Source: Chryseobacterium gleum (GTDB lineage Bacteria; Bacteroidota; Bacteroidia; UBA10329). Taken from it: DNA of 36,587 nt. Below are positions 23,924-32,952 of this stretch, one piece after another. Made by a program: the position numbers and the translations under genes. Numbering within the stretch: the stretch's first letter is position 1; each line of letters opens with the position of its first letter. The notes beneath the pieces were generated by a model, which saw only the letters and a program-made list of their open reading frames with translations, ran no database searches and was not told where the DNA came from. Location: NCBI GenBank assembly GCA_945903645.1, contig CAMDOM010000037.1, positions 1 to 36,587 of the forward strand, given 5' to 3'.

Positions 23924-24739
23924 TTAGCTTTGTGATTCAGGAATTATGAGCAGCGGAATTTTCGCATGCAGGGCCATTTCTTTTGTAACACTAGACCCAA
24001 AAAGATTGGCAAACAAGTCGTTCTTTCTTCGAACCAATACTATTAAATCAATATCGTGTTTGGTTGCGAATTTAGTGATGACGGCTTCCGTGTCATTACC
24101 TTTTTCAAAGTGATATGTATGTGGTAAATCCCCAAATACGTTCATTGGAACGTGGGCATCATTTTCAGCAGGCAAGTGCTGGTCTTCCTTTAAAATATTT
24201 AAAATCTTTATAGAAGCGTTGCTGCATGTAGCAATAAATTGCAGTGCCTCTGGACACTTATCTCTTTGCAATGACAGATTATCGGAAGCAAAGAGTATGA
24301 GTTTCGGTTTTAGAATAGTTGCATCTTCAGGGATCGATAAAACTGGATACCCAACATTTTGAATTACACTAAGCGCAATACTGCCAAGCAACACACCTTT
24401 TAAGCCAGTAGCACCTTTGGTTCCCATCACAACCATGTCATAACCTTTATCCAACAACTTTTTTAGTACTACTTCGGGTAAACCCATTTCGGCTTTCACG
24501 GCTAAAGCATCAGATAAATAGGGGAATTCATCTTCCAATTTCACCAATTGTTCATCCAGCAATTGTTCGGAATCGCGCTTTAGTATATCCGCAATCGATA
24601 TCAGCATTGTGCTTCCAGAATGCGGAATTTGGTATGCATTCACTAAGGTATAGGTGGCAGAATCACCAAAAAGACCTAGCGCATATTTAGCTGCATTATG
24701 GGCATTCTCGGAAAAATCTGTCGGAATTAGAATCTTCAT
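23924..24739 (-). CDS. Universal stress protein, two UspA domains
   Basis: The 271-residue paralogue of the next gene starts MKILIPTDFSENAHNAAKYA. Domain 1 keeps G-x2-G-x9-G-S (MGTKGATGLKGVLLGSIA); domain 2 is degenerate (VRRKNDLFANLFGSSVT). A longer frame reaches 24790 from a TTG, but the ATG at 24739 gives the standard Usp N-terminus. It leads the two-gene operon; a CRP/FNR-like palindrome lies 76-95 bases upstream at 24815-24834. Confidence 0.92.
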   Translation of the reverse strand: MKILIPTDFSENAHNAAKYALGLFGDSATYTLVNAYQIPHSGSTMLISIADILKRDSEQLLDEQLVKLEDEFPYLSDALAVKAEMGLPEVVLKKLLDKGYDMVVMGTKGATGLKGVLLGSIALSVIQNVGYPVLSIPEDATILKPKLILFASDNLSLQRDKCPEALQFIATCSNASIKILNILKEDQHLPAENDAHVPMNVFGDLPHTYHFEKGNDTEAVITKFATKHDIDLIVLVRRKNDLFANLFGSSVTKEMALHAKIPLLIIPESQS

Positions 24740-24814
24740 CTTGCAAAATATTTTTTTTGGAACCTCAAAATAAACAAGTAACTCGGCCAAGAATTGTGAG
24801 AATGGTCAAAACAA

Positions 24815-24834
24815 AAAGTGACTTTAATCACTTT
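24815..24834. promoter_or_regulatory. FNR/CRP-type palindrome between usp operon and M43 protease gene
   Basis: AAAGTGACTTTAATCACTTT has perfect 7-base arms (AAAGTGA / TCACTTT) around six bases, the TGA-N6-TCA design of CRP/FNR operators. It shares TGAC-N2-TAATCA with the site before ccoS (3230-3245). The centre is about 85 bases before the usp ATG and about 130 before the protease ATG, so usp is the more likely target. Confidence 0.5.
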
Positions 24835-24898
24835 CTACTTATCGAACTAATCTTGAAGGTTTGTCATCGAAGCTATTTTTCGTGAATTTAGGAATAGC

Positions 24899-24906
24899 TA
24901 CTTTTG
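24899..24906 (+). promoter_or_regulatory. -7 element (TACTTTTG) for the M43 protease gene
   Basis: TACTTTTG matches TAnnTTTG and lies 47 bases before the ATG at 24954. A TTTG at 24860-24863 is too far upstream for a normal -33 element. Confidence 0.45.
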
Positions 24907-24953
24907 ACAAACGAACACTAAAAATCTTCACACAACTCAAGTAAACCATCAAA

Positions 24954-27056
24954 ATGAATCGTTCTTTATCTATTTTTTTATTCTTTTCACTGTTTTTATC
25001 GTCATTCGCTTCTGCACAAGAATTGCCTTGTGGTTCATCTCAAGTAAACAACGAGGTGTTACGTTTATATCCTGAAAAAGCAGCATTAGCCGAGCAAATG
25101 AATCGGGAAGCTTTGGAATACACTTCAGAAAATTATGGGCAGAATCGAAGTGTTGTTAGGGTAATTCCTGTGGTGGTTCACATAATACATAACAACGGGC
25201 CTGAGAATATTTCAAAAGAGCAGGTGATTGACGCCATGCGAGTAATTAATGAGGATTTTCGAGGTCAAAATCCCGATTTGAATCAAGTTGTAGATAACTT
25301 TTCTGGCATAACGGCAGATTCTGAAGTTGAATTTCGTTTGGCAAAACTTGATCCTAATGGGAATTGTACAGATGGTATTACACGAACAGTTTCAGTCTTA
25401 ACATTTACCGCGGGTGAAAACGTGAAATCACTTGTGAATTGGAACACATCTCGCTATCTGAACATATGGGTTGTAGCCAGTATTGAAAGCGGTGCAGGTG
25501 CATATGCATATTATCCAGGTTGGGCTCCGGGCCAAGACAATGAAGGAATTGTTTGTCGAAATACGCAGTTTGGCAGCATTGGAACAAGTAATGGCGGTAA
25601 TTTTTCTGCCCGCACGCTATCTCACGAAATAGGTCATTACTTCAATCTTGCGCACACCTGGGGAAACAGTAACGACAATAATCTTCCAGAGAATTGTGGG
25701 GATGATGATGGCGTGGATGATACTCCAAATACCATTGGTTCTGCCCAAAATTGCGACCTAAATCAAATTACTTGCGGAAGTCTTGATAACGTTGAGAATT
25801 ATATGGATTACAGCACGTGTGGCAGAATGTTTACGCTAGGTCAAAAGGCAAGGATGCAGTCTGCTTTGCAATCCTCGGCTGGGCAACGTAATAATTTATG
25901 GACAAGCACCAACCGTTTGAATACTGGGACTAACAATGGATTTGATGCTCCATGTGCTCCAACAATCGAATTCTTAGCATCGAATACGCTTGCCTGCGAA
26001 GGTGCCACAGTGCAGTTTACAGACGTGTCGTGGGGTGCTGATCAAGATGAAACTTGGGCATGGAATTGGAGCTTTCCTGGTGGAACTCCCTCTTCAAGTG
26101 CAGAACAAAACCCGATAATCACTTACAACCAAGCGGGAACTTACAACGCTACTCTAACAATTAATACTGGTGCGGGACCAGCAAGCGAAACACAAACCAA
26201 CCTTATTTCAATTGGTGAATTTGGAAACGGACAGTTGGCTCCTTATAGCCAAGGTATGGAAGACGCTACCTTTCCTTCAAATCCTTCAAACTCTAATTAC
26301 GACTGGGCTATTGAGGCGGGTAGTGCTACAACATGGCAACGGACAAGTACCGCAGCTGCAACTGGTGCTGCTAGTGTTCGCATCAATCTTCGGGTAATTT
26401 CATCTGGAACGGTAAACAGCCTAATCTCTCCGCCAATAAATATGTCAGCGGTTTCTTCTGAGGATGCGCGACTTACTTTTAAAGTGGCTCACGCCCCACG
26501 TAATTCTGGAGGCTCAACGGAGCGCTTGAGGGTTTATTCATCTACTGATTGTGGAGAAACTTGGCAAATTCGCTATACCAAAGCTGGTAGCACATTAAGC
26601 ACTATTGGAAGCATTACGGTAAGTGGCACATTTACTCCAAGTGCCAATCAATGGCGCTCTGAAAGTGTTAATCTTGCAACAGCCGCAGGTCAGGAACATG
26701 TGCTTTTCAAATTTGAAGCTTTAAGCGATGGTCAAAATTACCTCTACCTAGATGACATCAATATTCTGGCTGGGACTTTAGGAATTGAGGACAACAATAC
26801 GATTGAAAACGTTTCAGTAATTCCGAATCCAATTTCTGACAACGCCATATTGTCTATTACATCTGCAATGGCATCTGATGTTCACGTTGCAATAACTGAT
26901 GCTTTGGGCAGAATGTTGGGAGATAGTTGGTTGACTATAGATGCTGGTACAATTGCTATTCCGCTGAACAAAGTTGCTTCGGTTTCTATTCCAGGAGTAT
27001 ACTTCGTCACATTGTACTCAGGGCAGAATCAGAGCACCATTAAATTGGTGAAATAG
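24954..27056 (+). CDS. Secreted M43-family metalloprotease with PKD domain and T9SS tail
   Basis: The 700-residue secreted zinc protease (pappalysin/cytophagalysin type) has a signal peptide (MNRSLSIFLFFSLFLSSFAS). The zinc site is HEIGHYFNLAH (H224, E225, H228, H234), followed by the Met-turn NYMDYSTCG (M284). A PKD domain (about 340-425, with WAWNWSFPGG and YNQAGTYNATLTI), a MAM-like or jelly-roll segment (about 430-605), and a T9SS type-A tail (about 620-700, IPNPISDNAILSI to STIKLVK) follow. The usual Gly in HExxHxxGxxH is replaced by Asn here (HYFNLAH), as in several Bacteroidota M43 proteins I recall. It converges on the SGNH hydrolase gene through a shared terminator. Confidence 0.93.
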   Translation: MNRSLSIFLFFSLFLSSFASAQELPCGSSQVNNEVLRLYPEKAALAEQMNREALEYTSENYGQNRSVVRVIPVVVHIIHNNGPENISKEQVIDAMRVINEDFRGQNPDLNQVVDNFSGITADSEVEFRLAKLDPNGNCTDGITRTVSVLTFTAGENVKSLVNWNTSRYLNIWVVASIESGAGAYAYYPGWAPGQDNEGIVCRNTQFGSIGTSNGGNFSARTLSHEIGHYFNLAHTWGNSNDNNLPENCGDDDGVDDTPNTIGSAQNCDLNQITCGSLDNVENYMDYSTCGRMFTLGQKARMQSALQSSAGQRNNLWTSTNRLNTGTNNGFDAPCAPTIEFLASNTLACEGATVQFTDVSWGADQDETWAWNWSFPGGTPSSSAEQNPIITYNQAGTYNATLTINTGAGPASETQTNLISIGEFGNGQLAPYSQGMEDATFPSNPSNSNYDWAIEAGSATTWQRTSTAAATGAASVRINLRVISSGTVNSLISPPINMSAVSSEDARLTFKVAHAPRNSGGSTERLRVYSSTDCGETWQIRYTKAGSTLSTIGSITVSGTFTPSANQWRSESVNLATAAGQEHVLFKFEALSDGQNYLYLDDINILAGTLGIEDNNTIENVSVIPNPISDNAILSITSAMASDVHVAITDALGRMLGDSWLTIDAGTIAIPLNKVASVSIPGVYFVTLYSGQNQSTIKLVK

Positions 27057-27088
27057 CATCCGGAAAAGGGGAACGCCATTAAACTAAA

Positions 27089-27124
27089 AAGGGGCTGCCT
27101 CGTAATTGAGACATCCCCTTCTTT
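27089..27124. terminator. Two-way terminator hairpin between M43 and SGNH genes
   Basis: AAGGGG (27089-27094) pairs with CCCCTT (27115-27120), with an inner CTC/GAG pairing around GTAATT and two mismatches between. It is flanked by A-rich sequence on the left and a T-rich run (CTTTTCTTTATTT) on the right, so it suits both converging genes. Confidence 0.65.
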
Positions 27125-27136
27125 TCTTTATTTCAC

Positions 27137-28786
27137 TTATTGCTTAACAACGCGCTGCCAAGTACTACCTTTTTCTGTCGTTACATGCAGCATGTATGGG
27201 CCAGCAGGCAAATGGCTCAAATCCAATTGTGAAGTGGTTTGACCATTTGTAGAAATTACCACTGAACCAAGGATATTAACAACTTCAAGCGCGGAAATAG
27301 CCTGGCTTTCAGTATCAATTGTTAATTGACCATTTGTAGGATTTGGATAAACCTTAAGGATTCTTTCTGACTCAACCATATCAGCAACAGAAGATGGGTC
27401 AGATGTATATGTGATATTCAATACGGGAGCAAAATCTGGGTCAGTTCCATCATTAAATGTTACCAATGCTCCGCTTACACCTGGAGCAGAAATAACAAAT
27501 TGAACATCCTCTTCATTGGTGATAAATGGAAGTAAATTCTCGGGCAATTCTAGACGAACCCAGTGTCCATCATCTCCATTGGAACCGAAAATGCAAACAT
27601 TTGCACTAGCATCTCCAGTAGCAGAAAAGTCGTCTTCTTCCAAATTCACGGTTCCACCAAAATTTCCGCTAATTACTTTAACCTCAACACCAGAACTGTA
27701 TGGGTTTCCTCCAACTAAACTCTCTCTTCTAAGAAAAATACTTGCCTTAGAAACTGTAGTATCTTCCATGGCAGAAGTATTAAAGGAAAGTACTGTTGCA
27801 TAATCGATTCCACCAGATTCGCCAAGCATGGGCGAACTGTTAACTATACCAGTAGACGAAACGCCACCAGTACTTGCGCCACTATTGGATAACAGGTACA
27901 AATCATCCATAAAGAATTTATGGTAAAATTTCTGCATTTGGTAGTCAATAAAAGCACTGTAGCCTGGCGCAGATAGATGGAAGCAATCCGTGAAAAAGAA
28001 ATAGTCGCGCATAGTGCCTGCGGGAGAGGGATACTCTGGATAGCCCATGGGCATTGGAGCTTCAAATTGCGCATATGATCCTCCTGGGGCAACAGGAAGT
28101 GGAGTGGTTTGCCCAAATGCATGTTGAAGAACACCTGTGCAGTTTACAAAGTCCACTTGAGAATCTGTGTCAGCATATTCAGACACTGTAGCCGAAAAGC
28201 TATTAAGAATGGAATTAAGTTGGATAAATGTCGGTTGTCCCATGCCATCCCAAGTATCGAAAAATGGATGGGAAGATTGTGCAGTTGGAGATAGCACTCC
28301 CAAAACTTCACCAAAGTTGGGGTACACATATCCGCTCCAAACTATGCGAATTCCAGGTTTAACACTTTTGATAAAATCAATGATTGAGGTTAATCGCACT
28401 GTGACAGCATCTTCCAACGAATCGGTTTGGGCTTGTGTAAAGTTGATGTTCCAATCACCCAAAACATCGTTACCACCAATGCTAAGATGAACTACTTCAA
28501 TATCTGGGTTGGCAAGAAGCTGCGCTGCTATTTCGTCTTGCTTTACGGAACCCTGAAAATCATCAGTTTCAGAACCATTTTCGGAAATAGTAAGATTGGT
28601 GTAATAACTTTTATCCGAATGTCCCCATTTGGTAAGGGCATTATTGAAAGTTCCGTCAGCGTTCATAAATACAGCCCAACTATCTCCGGCCAACAAAATT
28701 TTCGTTTTTTCAGTTTCTGAACATTGAGAATAAGCACTTGCAGCAGTCGCACAAGCAAAAATAACGGAGAATAGTTGTCTTTTCAT
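27137..28786 (-). CDS. Secreted SGNH/GDSL-type hydrolase with C-terminal beta-domain and T9SS tail
   Basis: The 549-residue secreted esterase-like enzyme has a signal peptide (MKRQLFSVIFACATAASAYS). The catalytic SGNH parts are S36 (LLAGDSWAVF), N106 (SIGGNDVLG), D267 and H270 (FTDCFHLSAPGY). After the domain ends near residue 310 comes a beta-sandwich segment (about 325-470) like the DNRLRE/CBM96 type (LSFNTSAMEDTTVSKASIFL). The T9SS type-A tail begins around LKVYPNPTNGQ. The ATG at 28786 gives the signal peptide; the frame extends to 28837. Substrate unknown; polysaccharide deacetylation or lipid-ester cleavage are both possible. Confidence 0.87.
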   Translation of the reverse strand: MKRQLFSVIFACATAASAYSQCSETEKTKILLAGDSWAVFMNADGTFNNALTKWGHSDKSYYTNLTISENGSETDDFQGSVKQDEIAAQLLANPDIEVVHLSIGGNDVLGDWNINFTQAQTDSLEDAVTVRLTSIIDFIKSVKPGIRIVWSGYVYPNFGEVLGVLSPTAQSSHPFFDTWDGMGQPTFIQLNSILNSFSATVSEYADTDSQVDFVNCTGVLQHAFGQTTPLPVAPGGSYAQFEAPMPMGYPEYPSPAGTMRDYFFFTDCFHLSAPGYSAFIDYQMQKFYHKFFMDDLYLLSNSGASTGGVSSTGIVNSSPMLGESGGIDYATVLSFNTSAMEDTTVSKASIFLRRESLVGGNPYSSGVEVKVISGNFGGTVNLEEDDFSATGDASANVCIFGSNGDDGHWVRLELPENLLPFITNEEDVQFVISAPGVSGALVTFNDGTDPDFAPVLNITYTSDPSSVADMVESERILKVYPNPTNGQLTIDTESQAISALEVVNILGSVVISTNGQTTSQLDLSHLPAGPYMLHVTTEKGSTWQRVVKQ

Positions 28787-28876
28787 GAGCGAAAGGTGCA
28801 AAAAAGAAATGAAAATTAACGTTGCGTTAAAAAACAATTAAGCAATACTACTTCTTACGCTACGAGTTCGTAATCT

Positions 28877-31800
28877 CTACCGAATCAAGGTAACCCCACC
28901 TTCATAGCTTCGCTCTCTGTCAAACCAATCTCTTAGCAAGAATTGGTATATGTACGTTCCAGCTGGACATTCCTTGCCGTTGTGTGTTCCGTCCCAACCC
29001 AATTGGTCGTCACCACTGTAAAAGAGCAACTCGCCCCAGCGATTAAAGATTGACATTTGATAATCCGTGTATCCTTCACCTAATCCCAAAAACACCTCGT
29101 TTTTTCGATTATTATTTGGAGTAAATCCACTTGGAATATAAAATGAGAAAATCGGATCAACCTTTAATATGGATTCAGTCATATCAACGCAATTAGCGTT
29201 TTCAACCGTTAAGGTAATGGTGTAAATTCCCGGGTCCACATAAGAATTAGATGGACTTGGCAATGAAGAAGATAGGCCATTTCCAAAATCCCATTGGTAA
29301 TTCAACGCATCAACCGAAGCATCGGTGAATTGAACAAGAGGCCTATCGATAGCGATAACATCATCGCTTTGGGTGAAACTAGCTTCTGGTGTAACGTTCA
29401 CAGTAACCGCATTAGTTTGCGTTACAATAGCTTGGCAACCTTGAGTGCTAATCGCGGTGAGAGTTACATCAAAACTACCAACGGTATCAGAGTAAACAAC
29501 TGTCGGGTTGGACTCCGAAACAATTTCGCCCAATCCTAAATCCCATATGTACGTTGCAATTCCACCAGAGGCTATCACCGAATTATTAAAAAATGAAGTG
29601 GTGTGCGGCTCGCAACCTTCGGCCTCAGTAACCAAAAACACAGGCTCTGGATTTGGGAAAACATTCGTCAAAATGTTCCCTGTGCTCACGCAACCGCTAT
29701 CCGTTGCCGCTGTTAGAGAAACGTTATAGGAACCATGATTTGAATACGTATGTGCAGCACTAGAACCAGTTGCCGATTGCGTATCATCAAAATTCCATGT
29801 CCAACTTAAAATAGTTGCATCCTGAGGCGTTGAAAGATTCTGGAATTGGGTTTCAGACCCGATACAAACATCCGTTGCCAAAATTGAAATAACGGGCGTT
29901 GGATTAACCCAAACACTCTGCACAGTAGTATCTCTGCAACCTTGATTAGTCTGTGCAATGAGTTCCACATTATAGTTACCTGTCTGCGGATAGTTGTAAA
30001 TAGGATTCTGACTATACTCAAATGGCTCACCATTATTATAATCCCATTGCCAACCACTAATTGTACTGCTTCCTTGAACGGTCGACAAATCTGTAAGAAC
30101 GGTTGCATCACCCTCGCACGCAACAGAGAAATCAAAATCAGCTATTGGAGTGTCGTAAATGTTTACGGTTCGAATGGTGGAATTTATACAGCCTAAATCT
30201 GACAATACCAACAGACGAACATTATATGTTCCATAATTCGGATATGCATAAACTGGATTGCCCTGAGCACTAGAGCTACCTGGAGATGGCGGAAGGCCTG
30301 GTTGGTAATTAAAATTCCAAGATACGCCAGCACTAATTCCTGATGATGTGTTCTGAAAATTGATAGGCTCTCCTTCGCAGAAATCTGGACCATTTGCAAT
30401 TGTCATATTAACTACGGGCAATGGAGAGACCACCGCTGTTGTGTTAGCTAAACCTTGGCAACCATTGACATCTGTAACTTCTAACGAAACAGGAAATGTT
30501 GTGGCAGAACCATACGTATGCGAAAAAGATGAGTTGGCATTGCTCGTGTTTTCACCAATAGTCCAAGCATAGGTCAACCCATTACCTATTGAACTCTCAC
30601 TAAAAAATGTAGGCAATCCAAGGCAAACATCCGAAACAACATCTATGATGGCCTGTGGCAAAGGATTTACAACAATTTCAACTTGATCGCTGTCCACACA
30701 GCCATTTGCATCAGTTCCTGTAACCGTTAAAATAGTGGTACTTGAACTTGTGAGTTCCGGATTTGCACTAGTAGCATCATCTAAATCTGTACTTGGTATC
30801 CAAGCATATGAACTAGCTCCACTCGCACTAAGTTGAAATATCTCTTGGGCACAAATTTCACCATCTATTCCTGCATTAATTAAAGGTAATGCATTTACGG
30901 TAATGTCAATATCATCAGTATTCACGCAACCATTTATGTCTGTACCAATAACCGTTAAAGTAGCATCGATAGGACCCGAAAAAATTGGATTACCAATAGC
31001 TGCATTACTCAAATCGATGGCTGGATTCCAAACGTAAGTTGATGCTCCGGAAGCAGCCAACTGCAAAGTCAATCCATCGCATACTCCAGCATCTGGGCCT
31101 GCACTGACTATAGGAAGTGCGTTTACAGTAACTGTAATTTGATTGGTATTAACACATCCATTGCCATCCGTTCCCGTTACCGTTAATATGGATGTCGCTA
31201 ACCCAGAAAAAATTGGATTAGCAATGTTTACCACATCCAAATCAATTGCCGGATTCCACACGTAGTTTATCGCTCCAGAAGCATTGAGCTGTGTAACGTC
31301 ACCAATGCAGATACCAACATCTACACCAGCTTCCACTGGCGGAAGGGGATTCACAGTCATCATCATAGATGCTGTATTGATACAACCATTGGCATCCGTT
31401 CCAGTAAGAATATAGCCAGAAGATGCTGACCCTGAGAAAACTGCATCAGGTTCTGTAGCATCATCCAATCCAGTGGGAGGATTCCATGAATAATCTAACG
31501 CTCCAGAGCCAACCATTTGATACGTGTCTCCGCTGCAAATTACCGCATCCAAACCAGCACTAACCGTTGGCAATGCATTTACTGTAACAGTTATCTGATC
31601 AGAATCTTGACAGCCGTTGGCATCAGTAACCAATAGCGTATAATTGGTGGTAACGATAGGGGATGCTTCAGGCGTACCAATATTGACTGCGGACAATCCT
31701 GTGGCTGGCGACCAAAGCAACGTTTGTGCTCCCCAACCATTCAAACTAGCAACTTCTCCTTCGCAAATTGTTTGGCTAACTCCCGCAATGGCAACTGGCA

Positions 31801-32947
31801 ATGGATTCACAACAATAGTTACATCATCAGATGCTTGACACCCGTTGGCATCAGTCACGGTCATAATATAGGATGCCGTGTTTGGAGTAGTTATAACTGG
31901 ATCTGGTATATTTGGATTGCTGACACCGTTGCTAGGAAACCAACTATAAGCCAACGAAGGGTTTATATTGTTGGGCGTCATAATTACCACATCACCCAAA
32001 CAGATTGGAACATCAACACCAGCATCAGCAGTTGGCTTTGGGTTGATTGTAACTGGAGTGGAAAACACTTCTACGCATCCCTCAGAGGTTATAGTCAGTG
32101 TAGCAGTGTAGTTGCCAGCAGAAGTATAGGTATGGGTAGGATTGGTTCCAGTTGCCGTTACGCCATCACCAAAATCCCAAGCGAAACCTGTAATCTGACC
32201 AGTGCTTACAACCGAGCTACTATTAAAAATGATTGGAGTTCCAGCACATTGTGTTGCTGACAAAATGTTGAACGAAGGATTCAGCGTATTGCAAAACTGG
32301 TGCTGATTGCTCGCACCACCCGTTGCAGCAGTAAAGCCCCAATAAGCCTGAGGTGTACCGCCAAAAGCTGCGAGTATATTCCCCGAGTACGTCATTCGAA
32401 CAACCCCATCAAACGATACAGAAAATGTTTGAGTTGTTGGGTTCCAAGAAACTTGAAGTGAATGCCACGCACAATCTTCCACATTGCTAGATGTGGCACT
32501 TGTTTGAATTGGACCAGCAAGAGTACTTCCTGTTCCATGGGTCACCACACCGTTTACCTGCAACGCCATGTGATCATAAGACGGGTCCGTATTGTTTTGA
32601 TACGTATCCATCTCAATAGCCAAGCTTGGAGCAATGTTCTGGTATCCAAGCCCGCCTCCAGAACTGCCAGCGTTTACACTAAGTGGCTGCAGAACGAACG
32701 CCATACCATCCGCTCCACCATCATTACAGCCTAGAAAAACATCGAACGTAAACGTGAACGGACTGTTTAGATTTATCTGGTTCACATTCCAAACCGACCC
32801 ACTTTGCCCACCAGCATCAGGAGTAACTGCGAAACAATTGCAGGAAGTTCGGTTTGCGCTACCGTTAACTTGATACTGTGCAAATACAACAGCAGGTGCA
32901 ATTGCCAATAAAAAAACCAATAAAATTCCTGGAAACAGTTTTTTCAC
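28877..32947 (-). CDS. Giant T9SS type-B repeat protein: L-type lectin, Ig-like/PKD repeats, CHU_C tail (GTG start)
   Basis: The 1356-residue surface protein is likely an adhesin or polysaccharide-binding scaffold. The order is: signal peptide (1-23); an L-type (legume-like) lectin domain (about 25-228, with DGMAFVLQPL and LAIEMDTYQN); one PKD (about 229-302); six Ig-like repeats (303-761); about six PKD domains (762-1266); and a CHU_C gliding/type-B T9SS tail (1268-1356, FYIPSGFTPNNN, FNRWGELLFYS, YIYQFLLRDW). Nearly every repeat has two Cys, suggesting one disulfide each. The start is GTG at 32947; no ATG lies in frame back to the upstream stop region. It is five bases after the stop of the other giant gene, so the two are co-transcribed. 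Confidence 0.88.
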   Translation of the reverse strand: MKKLFPGILLVFLLAIAPAVVFAQYQVNGSANRTSCNCFAVTPDAGGQSGSVWNVNQINLNSPFTFTFDVFLGCNDGGADGMAFVLQPLSVNAGSSGGGLGYQNIAPSLAIEMDTYQNNTDPSYDHMALQVNGVVTHGTGSTLAGPIQTSATSSNVEDCAWHSLQVSWNPTTQTFSVSFDGVVRMTYSGNILAAFGGTPQAYWGFTAATGGASNQHQFCNTLNPSFNILSATQCAGTPIIFNSSSVVSTGQITGFAWDFGDGVTATGTNPTHTYTSAGNYTATLTITSEGCVEVFSTPVTINPKPTADAGVDVPICLGDVVIMTPNNINPSLAYSWFPSNGVSNPNIPDPVITTPNTASYIMTVTDANGCQASDDVTIVVNPLPVAIAGVSQTICEGEVASLNGWGAQTLLWSPATGLSAVNIGTPEASPIVTTNYTLLVTDANGCQDSDQITVTVNALPTVSAGLDAVICSGDTYQMVGSGALDYSWNPPTGLDDATEPDAVFSGSASSGYILTGTDANGCINTASMMMTVNPLPPVEAGVDVGICIGDVTQLNASGAINYVWNPAIDLDVVNIANPIFSGLATSILTVTGTDGNGCVNTNQITVTVNALPIVSAGPDAGVCDGLTLQLAASGASTYVWNPAIDLSNAAIGNPIFSGPIDATLTVIGTDINGCVNTDDIDITVNALPLINAGIDGEICAQEIFQLSASGASSYAWIPSTDLDDATSANPELTSSSTTILTVTGTDANGCVDSDQVEIVVNPLPQAIIDVVSDVCLGLPTFFSESSIGNGLTYAWTIGENTSNANSSFSHTYGSATTFPVSLEVTDVNGCQGLANTTAVVSPLPVVNMTIANGPDFCEGEPINFQNTSSGISAGVSWNFNYQPGLPPSPGSSSAQGNPVYAYPNYGTYNVRLLVLSDLGCINSTIRTVNIYDTPIADFDFSVACEGDATVLTDLSTVQGSSTISGWQWDYNNGEPFEYSQNPIYNYPQTGNYNVELIAQTNQGCRDTTVQSVWVNPTPVISILATDVCIGSETQFQNLSTPQDATILSWTWNFDDTQSATGSSAAHTYSNHGSYNVSLTAATDSGCVSTGNILTNVFPNPEPVFLVTEAEGCEPHTTSFFNNSVIASGGIATYIWDLGLGEIVSESNPTVVYSDTVGSFDVTLTAISTQGCQAIVTQTNAVTVNVTPEASFTQSDDVIAIDRPLVQFTDASVDALNYQWDFGNGLSSSLPSPSNSYVDPGIYTITLTVENANCVDMTESILKVDPIFSFYIPSGFTPNNNRKNEVFLGLGEGYTDYQMSIFNRWGELLFYSGDDQLGWDGTHNGKECPAGTYIYQFLLRDWFDRERSYEGGVTLIR
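30665..32041 (-). repeat. Six tandem Ig-like repeats of 76-79 codons
   Basis: Residues 303-761 of the lectin-repeat protein form six units starting at (P/A)-x-P (303, 382, 458, 534, 610, 686). The first is 79 residues and the next five are exactly 76 (228 bases). Each unit has an N-terminal A-G-x-D-x-x-I-C-x-G motif and a C-terminal T-D-x-N-G-C motif, so two Cys per repeat. The DNA copies are diverged; units four to six are closest. Confidence 0.85.
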
Positions 32948-32952
32948 TGCTC

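Noticed and set aside
30665-32041. Regular repeats that might be read as a CRISPR array
   Set aside because: Period is 228 bases, the units are diverged coding sequence in one reading frame, and no short identical repeats or cas genes are present.
31724-32260. A 178-codon plus-strand open frame in the lectin-repeat gene
   Set aside because: It is antisense to the Ig-like repeat array; the apparent repetition in it comes from the repeats on the other strand.
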